A DNA stretch of 64,000 bases from Welwitschia mirabilis. Taxonomy: Eukaryota > Gnetophyta > Gnetopsida > Welwitschiales. The notes beneath the pieces were generated by a model that saw nothing but the letters and a program-made list of their open reading frames with translations, did not search any database and was not told the DNA's origin. The stretch is taken from contig JBOZIK010000001.1 in NCBI GenBank assembly GCA_051453625.1, forward strand, positions 270,591,593 through 270,655,592, written 5' to 3'. Positions 56,710-64,000 of this stretch are shown in pieces. Position 1 is the stretch's first letter. The number at the start of each line of letters is the position of its first letter. Made by a program: the position numbers and the translations under genes.

Positions 56710-59700
56710 GGATGTAAGGTATTAAAAACTTTTAGAACCTTAATTATTATGTTTCTTAATTTATTATGTAAAACTAGATGATTTTCTTTAAACTGTCACT
56801 TTTTAAAATGCTAGAAATCGAAAGCTTTGAAAATAAATTAAAAATTAAAAATGGTATTAGAATTTAAAATTTAGGAATTTTTATCTATTTTGCAATAGTA
56901 TGCATTAATACAGATTATATAATGTATGAGTTAAATCTAAATGTAAGTCAAAAGTTTTTTAAGCTTAGTTGATTATTTATATTTAAGATTTAACATCATA
57001 CTTTGAAAAGTTTTTAGTTAGAAAATATCCTTTGCAAGTTAAATTTTAAGGGACTAGAAAAACATAAGTTGAAAGTTATGTTTATAATCTAATTTATTTA
57101 CAAGATTTTTCCTATAAACTTTAAGGAATAAAATATTTTAAAACTATAAATATTATGTCTAGCATTGTATTATCATTAGTTCACTTATTGAATTATTATT
57201 TAAAATTATTAATGCTTGGATTTTGTTATACAAATAAACTTGAAATACCTAACCTTCATTGCAAGTAGATAACCTAAAGAGACTAATACTACCATCAGAT
57301 GCATAATATCACTATTTTTCTAGAAGAAAGATAATTTTTGAAAAATAAGAATAAAAATTTATTTATGAAGCTACATAATAAAATTTATAAATTAAGGTAA
57401 AAATTCAAGTTAATAACTGAAGAACTAAATAATATTCTAAGATAACTGAAGATTTACTTGATTAATTCTAGTAAATTAGATAATCTATCATGACTAAATT
57501 TTATGCATCTTAGCATATTTAATATATAAAATTGTAAAGAAGAACACAATCCTTAGCTACATAAGCATAATCTACCACAAGGATTGAGGTATTACATTCA
57601 CTCATTAATCCATAATTGAGTTTACATATAAATTTCATTCTATTAAATATAGATATTTATGGCTATGATGAGTGTGTATCTTATCAAAAAACTCTAAGCC
57701 TCCTTTATTCCTTCTTAAGCATGTGCAAATGGCTATTTTCTAAGGCATTTACCTTTCTAAGAATAGGAACATATTTTATGTTAGATTGCTAATTTAGTTT
57801 AGTGTTTACATTATTAGTTAAAGCACTTTAATTAGTAATCTAGTTTTTTATTTATAAATGACATAAGTACTATTACTAGCCATGACACAATATCTCTTGA
57901 ATGTTTTTTAAAACTTATCATTTAGAATTACCTTTTTAATGTATTATTAGGTTTTACATGTTATTTTTTATGGCATCTTTCATGTTATCCTATGTTTTAT
58001 TATAAGATAATTTATCCTTAAAATCTATAATACATAATCCATCATTTTCCTAAAAAAATCATTTTATCCTTAAGGATTTATCTTAATAATTACTTATCTT
58101 TGCTTGAAAATTTTTCTTATGAACAATCAGTCCTAATTCTTAGGAGAAGAAGTTTTCTATTATTAACACTTTTCATCTTTTACAAATTACCCTTAAATAT
58201 AGCTTTGTTAAATAAAATCAGATAATTAATTTGAAGTTTTCTTATAATCCTTATGAAAGAAAAATAATTAAAGCTTTTTATATCATAACCAATAATCTTG
58301 GTTTTATAAATTTAATACTACTATTTATACCTTAAGTACTAAGGCATAACTCTAAATGCTGTAATTAATAATAATCACTAAGGTGTAGCAACATTCCTCA
58401 AATAAAACAACACATTTCCTATAATAACTTATGTAATACTCATAACAAAATAAGAGTATGATTTTCATTTATAAATTAGAAAGTATAAAAAGCTCATAGG
58501 ATGGAAAATTTCTTACTTGAGAGGTTGATATAGACATTTTCATGCATAAAATTTACTTGAAAGACAATGGAAAATCTAGTTTTAAAAAAGAAAAAAAAAT
58601 AGCATTTACTTAATAATACTGAAGTTATCCTTGAATTAATAAATGTAGGCATTATCTTACATTTGCTAATAGTGAATGAGTTAATCTCACATAAAACTTA
58701 CTTACAAAAATATAGAATAATAGTGGTTAATAATAAAAACAATTAACTTAATCCCACTATTGTAAATGTAAAATGAATGATATGCTTGAACTATATAATA
58801 CTTAATTCTATGACATGTAAGTACTATTATGGATAATGAAAGTTAAAATTTATTCATATCATGCATTAGTTAGTAATTCCATATATAGTAAAGTAAGTAT
58901 TTGTGTTATGGTATATGTTATGCAATGTTGATGCCTATATTATTTTTTTATAGAATATGATAATTATAAATGTAATATACTTATTATTGAAGGAGGGGTG
59001 TTGAGCCCATATTTCATTTTTCTTTTTCTTTTTATGGGCTTGCTTAATAGAGAAAGAACATCAATATAGATAAGTAAACTACAAATCCTTAAATCTAGTA
59101 GTATGTAAGATAAAGATCTAACAAATTATAATGTATAGCACACTTGTGAAAAAAGGGAAGAGGGAGGAAATAATCTATAATAAAAAATGTTGAATTAAAT
59201 GCTATGAGAATTTAATAAAGTATTTTACATTTATATGATTTATTTTTTTTTGGACATGTCATTTATAAGATATCATATTAATCAATCATAAGAACATGAA
59301 AATTAAACTTACGATGGTAAGAAAACTTCTATAAAAAATATTTTAATTTCTTGATAAGTTGATAAGGATCATTCCATTATGTGTTTTAAAGTTTTGTTAA
59401 GATCATTAAGGTTAACTAATTTTACTTTAATTAACCATCCTTCATACACATGAAGAGTGGTGCCTAACTTGCTTTAAGTTGTACATAATTTAGATTAATA
59501 ATTAATCCATGCATCTCCATTAAATATAAGTGATGAAGTGTTTAATTATTAAATCATTAGCTCAAGGAGCTTAATGTACTTTACATTTAATAATCAATAA
59601 TAATAATTTAAACCTTTTAAATTTGTTTTAAAGAAATATATTCTATATTAGACATAGCATTAGGAAAAAATAACACACTAAAAGAAATGATAATCATGTT

Positions 59701-60390
59701 AATTACCTAAACATTTAGGTTTTTTGTGCTTAATTATATTTGTAAGGACAATCTTGTGAGATTTATTACTAACAAAACATTTTTCTATCCATTTGGAACA
59801 TAATAAGATTCCTTGTTCATGATAGGTAATAATGCCAAGAACTCCATCATTTTTACTTCAAGTCCAAATTTTATAAGTGACTATATGAAAAAGTTTTAAA
59901 TTTAATTAGTAAATAATGAAAAAATATTAAGCAAATCAATTTATTTTATCATAACAAGATTTTCTTAGAGCTTAATAGAAAAGTAGTAATTGCACATAGT
60001 TTGGAGTAGATGATTTATTATTGAAATTTTTAAGAAAGAGTTAATTATTCTCTTTCCATATATTTAATTTATTTTTAAATTTATTAATAGTATTTTTTTT
60101 GTAGCTCTTTACTACTAACTTCAAAGAAAAAAATCATAATAGCTTAAAGATTAAATTTTTACCTCTAGAATCATTAAAATTATTATTATAATAAATAGAA
60201 GGTTTTTTAAGTGATAGATCAAAATTATCCATGTAAAAGATTTTTATAATTTTTTTTAGAATATAATGAATTGGAATAAATTCTAATATGATGTAACATA
60301 TCTTAGTGTATATTATTCTTAATATTATACTACCCTCTATTCTAGGGCAACAACATGACATCACAAGAAATTGGAAGCATTGATAGAAAT
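56710..60390. other. AT-rich stretch, no recognisable gene
   Basis: I see no coding domain on either strand. AAGGAGGGGTGTTGAGCCCA at 58990-59009 looks like a polypurine tract followed by a copia-type LTR start. A small hairpin (AGCCCATA with TATGGGCT, 59004-59039) overlaps it. No partner LTR is found. The minus-strand open frame at 60134-60415 has no motif. Confidence 0.5.
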
Positions 60391-60574
60391 AAGGAGATAG
60401 TTGTAACAACCTCATATGTGATTTGGATAAATGAGAAACATAGAATAATAGACGAAAATTTATTAGGAAACTTGAACAAGTGTAAAAAGAAAGAAAATAA
60501 GTATCTAATATTATGTGTATAAATATGGAATATTAGGATAGTGATAGGATCTTTTTTGCTCTAAAGATTATCTT

Positions 60575-60652
60575 CTATCTTCCTCCCTCTCTATCTTCCT
60601 CACCCCCCTCCCCTTTCCCCCTCCTTCTATCTATCTATCTATCTATCTATGT
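60575..60652 (+). repeat. Pyrimidine tract with (ATCT)n microsatellite
   Basis: A run of C and T with C-runs of four to six (CACCCCCCTCCCC, CCCCCTCC) leads into six ATCT-type tetranucleotides (60627-60650). The opposite strand is G-rich. Confidence 0.9.
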
Positions 60653-61099
60653 GAGAGATAAGTTCATTGAAGTTTTCAATATATCTTTATGTAATATTAC
60701 TTTTAGTAAGATTTGTTAGCATAACAATTTACTATTTTATAGTATTCTCATTTAATTTACAAGCTTATCATTTGATGATAGAAAAAGAGTTATTTAAGAC
60801 TTTTTGAAATATAATAATAAAGATCCATATGATGAAAGATAGATAAGAAAGATGGAAGAATGACAAGAAAAATATGAACAACATACTAAAAAATACAACT
60901 TCGATGGAAGGAACAATGGTGCTGTAAGAACTAAGATTGACTCCTACAACTACATGAAAGACATGAAAACACTTAAAGAAGCTAACAATAATTACAATGT
61001 AAAATAGATATTTTATTATAATCCTAAATAAGAAAAGTAAAATTTCAAATGATATAATAATTATACTAGGATAAAAAAGAAACACCTGGCTTAACCCCT

Positions 61100-61720
61100 T
61101 TGAGTATAGATTATTACACATCTAGCACATCCAACTCTGTGGACCCTTTAATTTTAGAAATTCTTAATAAAATAAGAAATATAAATACTATTAAGTTCCC
61201 TACTTTTGAGCATAAAAATAATGAAGAACTTGTGATTCATTTAATACTTTTTTATTCCTTCTGCAAATATAACTATTTAGAAACTAATTTAGATTTCTTA
61301 AGATACTTTTCCTTTTCATTAAAGGGAGACTTCCAATTATGGTTTTATATATTTTTAAATCATACTTTTAAGATTATAAATATCTCATAATATCATTTTA
61401 AGAAAATATTAACATGTTAGTGTTATTAATGATTTAAGCGTTCAAATCCTAAACATTCAACAAAAAGATAATGCTAAGTTTGATCAATTTATGGATAGGT
61501 ATTGAATTGTACTAGAAAAATGTAACAATCATGGAATACACTTAAGAGAAAAAAAAGATATTTTTGGAGAGGTTTACAAAATTATTCTCTAAAAAAAATT
61601 GGATACACTTCATGGAGACAATATTAGTAATGAAAACACTTAAGAAATCAAAGTTACCATCCATAAACTATATAGGATGAGTTAGGGATCGAACTAAAGT
61701 GAGGATAAGAGGAAGAAAGA
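61100..61720 (+). pseudogene. Gypsy gag, decayed
   Basis: An open stretch of 96 residues (61100-61390) includes FPTFEHKNNEELVIHLILFY, SFCKYNYLETNLDFLRYFSF and SLKGDFQLWFYIFLNHTFK. This matches the gypsy gag core 'HL..F..FC....E.D...LRLFSLSLKGDA..WF.SLP..SI'. After a frame break the homology continues in other frames near 61480-61660 (for example SWNTLKRKKRYFWRGLQNYS), fitting the C-terminal half of the gag core. The Met may be close to a real start, but upstream sequence could also encode gag. Confidence 0.8.
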
Positions 61721-62610
61721 AAAATGTAAATAAACTTATGATAGGAAAGGATGTATAAATAAAACATAAAAATATGCTTAAAAAATGAATAAGACATTAG
61801 AGTCTTTAATCAAATAAATTAATATATTAAAAGAAGACAAATATGATGAAGACTATGAACATTGTAATGAAGAAAATCATTAAGTTTTGTAGAATGGTTA
61901 AATATTAACAGAATAGACTATAATCCAAGAAGTACCTCTCAAGATAAAAGTAAATCCTATCCTAGTCAAACTAGAAAATGGAAAAGTAAGAATCATACTA
62001 TAATGTAAAGATTTATGTAGTTAAAAGAAAATGACAATATGATTACTTTAGGAACTTGAGAAACTAACAAGGAGAATGTAGTAACAATTAGAATAAAAAT
62101 AAATAAAAAAGCTCAAAGAACCTCTAATACTATCACAATATTAATAAAATATAAAAAAATTAGTTGTAATGTTTTTAAAACTAGATTAGGAAGAAACTAC
62201 CTTCCTAATTCAGCTTCAAACAAGGAAACAAAAATAAAGGAGAATGGGAAGGAGATAGAAAATAGTTAAATTAAAATAGGAAAGAGAATAGATACTACAT
62301 TATCTTATTCAATGCAAAGATAGTGGAAAACATTTCAAATAAAGAATGAAAGAATGTAATATATGTTATTAAGGCCTTAGAGAATACTTTAGTTTCATTA
62401 TCCTTGATTAAAATGTTAAAACATATTCCTTTGTATTGGAATGCAATAAAGAAACTTTATAGTAAGGAAGAATGTAAGAAATATAAAACTAAAATAGTAC
62501 TAAAAAATTATAAATTAAATTAAAATTAAAAATTAAATTGGTCAAAAACAATCAAGTATCGTGGGCTTCTACTTAGACCTTACAAGAAAACAAAATCGAA
62601 AAATATAGTA

Positions 62611-62960
62611 ATCCTAAAATACTAGTGCTGGATATAGTAGGATGATGTGCTTCTAAAATATAAGTTCTAGTGGATATAGTGATTAGTATTAATGTTATCC
62701 CTTATAAAAAATTTGAATAGATTAAAAATCTATAAGTAATCTCCTACAAGGTTTATATTTACATGGTAGATAGTTTAGTTGTAAGGCCAGAAGGCATAAT
62801 AAAAATTAGATAAATAGAACTGCAAGGATTTTAATATCTAAGTATATTTAGTTGTTATAAAAACTAAAGGAATTACTTACCACATTATTTTGGAAGGAGC
62901 TTGGATGGCAATAACAAATGAAACCACTTTTTTAAAAAAGGAAGTAATGGAAATTAATTT
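62611..62960 (+). pseudogene. Gypsy aspartic protease, decayed
   Basis: The frame reads VLVDIVISINVIPYKKFE (62662-62717), matching 'ATIDTGSGLNVMPYSTF'. The catalytic Asp remains, but the Thr/Ser-Gly that follows is Ile-Val. It continues VISYKVYIYMVDSLVVRPEG then IIKI (62739-62804), and after a frame change HYFGRSLDGNN with HFFKKGS (62880-62945), matching 'ILGRAWLAMTNATTFFKKG'. The order relative to gag and reverse transcriptase is normal. Confidence 0.75.
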
Positions 62961-63319
62961 AAGAGATTTAACATAACAAATAAAAATTTCAATTGAAGTA
63001 GAAATTAAACACCCTTTCTTCAATAAGGGAGATAGTGCTAATATGATTATGATAAGGGAATCCTAGTGAATGTTAGGAAATAAAGAAGTGTATAGAAATG
63101 AATACTCATTAAATATTAAACTAGCTAAAAAGGAAGAGGGACTTAAGAAACCAACTCTTAAAGAAGAACTTAAATACAAAGAAATTTAAAATAATTGACC
63201 ACTAATTATTAATGAAATTTTAACTTACTTTTGGAAGAGAAAATTAAAAGGGATTTTGCAAAAAATAACTAAAGAATTTTTTCATACTTATGTAGATATT
63301 ATAAGAATTAACATTATAG

Positions 63320-64000
63320 TATGTTAACATAAGATTTACCTGGATGCCACTATGAAACCTGTTAGATAACCATAGAAAAGATGTAATTTTCATATGTTAT
63401 AATTAATTAAATAAGAAATTTAACATTATTAGAAGTAGCATTCATCTATTTTGTCTCTAATTTCCAATGAATAAGTCTTATTATTGTATTTCTAGAAAAA
63501 TGTAATAAATGAAGGGTATGCATATATTTTAGGTCATTAAATTATATGATTTACAAATATCACTTTTTTTTATCCTTTATAGATCAAGTTCTAGAAAGAA
63601 TTTTGGATTACAAGTATTAAAACTTCGTAGATGAATATAGTGGATATAAATAAATAGCCACAACTCCCAAATATTAGGTGAAGACAATCTTTACTTGTGA
63701 GTGAAGCGTAAATTCTTTTAAAGTTCTACTCTTTAGATTTTGTAATGCAATAAACACCTTTTAGAGAATAGTCAGCAATATTTTATAACATATAATTTAG
63801 GATATTAATTAAAGTTTTTATAGATGATTTATCAAACTTTAAAAAGGATTTTAATGAATTGTTCAAAATATTAGAAGTTACACTTACTAGATGTAAGGAG
63901 AAGAATTTAAAATAGTTGGTCTAAAAGTTATCTTATGGTGATAAAGGGAATTATTCTAGGTCATAGGATGTCAACTTAAGAAATTCAAACTAATGAAAAA
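63320..64000 (+). pseudogene. Gypsy reverse transcriptase, partial at window edge
   Basis: Pieces in order: HKIYLDATMKPVR near 63328 (linker to palm), IDQVLERILDYKY near 63580-63620, NFVDEYSGYK, stop, IATTPKY, stop, VKTIFTCE (63624-63696), and FRFCNAINTF, stop, RIVSNIL (63735-63786). The catalytic block VFIDDLSNFKKDFNELFKIL follows (63814-63873) with both Asp at 63823-63828. Then comes TRCKEKNLK (63889-63915). The stops replace family Gln (SGYNQI, EDQEKT, FQR) and one TGA at 63697-63699 replaces Trp. This is a relic truncated by the window. Confidence 0.85.

Larger units (their letters stand above)
61100..64000 (+). mobile_element. Ty3/gypsy element, gag to reverse transcriptase, cut by window edge
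   Basis: Gag, protease and the first two thirds of reverse transcriptase follow one another on the plus strand in the normal gypsy order. It differs from the Athila-like copies in its protease and gag wording, so it is a third gypsy lineage in the window, apparently non-chromoviral. Its 5' LTR should lie before 61100. A possible LTR start (TGTAACAACCTCATATG at about 60402) follows a purine word, but neither LTR end nor primer site is convincing. It continues beyond 64000. Confidence 0.75.

Noticed and set aside
61100-61121. Minus-strand frame 60768-61121 (117 residues, Phe/Ile-rich)
   Set aside because: Antisense to AT-rich leader of the gypsy element; hydrophobicity reflects composition.

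Overview
This window looks like heterochromatic, gene-poor DNA from a flowering plant. The evidence is decayed Ty3/gypsy elements of Athila-like and chromovirus-like type, a Sirevirus-like Ty1/copia element, an En/Spm (CACTA) transposon, long LTR families, very AT-rich sequence and thirteen assembly gaps. I cannot name the species. I found no intact host gene, no rRNA, no convincing tRNA and no CRISPR array. Every protein similarity belongs to a transposable element, and every reading frame is broken.

Left part (1-13450). Minus-strand gag/protease debris of a chromovirus-like gypsy element (1-1752) is followed by poorly explained sequence, a possible tRNA-derived SINE head near 3611, and a minus-strand LTR of a family I call L1 (3920-5487). 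A plus-strand Athila-like pol relic (reverse transcriptase, RNase H, integrase) occupies about 7050-10290. About 3 kb without recognisable genes follows.

Middle (13451-56709). This is a stack of insertions. The outer element is Athila-like: 5' LTR 13451-14704, a tRNA-Asp type primer-binding site, gag, protease, then a polypurine tract and 3' LTR at 55461-56709. Inside it lies an L1 element (LTRs 17924-19569 and 34631-52273). The L1 element carries a minus-strand Sirevirus derivative (23232-31139) in its body and a 16-kb CACTA transposon (35644-51677) in its 3' LTR. The CACTA transposon in turn contains another LTR element, L2 (40158-49566). The CACTA ends, the AAT target duplication and the uninterrupted sister LTR make that join especially clear.

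Right part (56710-64000). About 3.7 kb without recognisable genes is followed by the start of another plus-strand gypsy element with gag, protease and reverse transcriptase (61100-64000), cut by the window edge.

Stop codons in the relics often sit where the family has Gln or Trp, and all four changes in the Athila-like primer site are C-to-T or G-to-A. Both fit long-term deamination of methylated cytosine in silenced DNA. Several gaps have the same sequence on both edges, so parts of the assembly are probably duplicated artificially.
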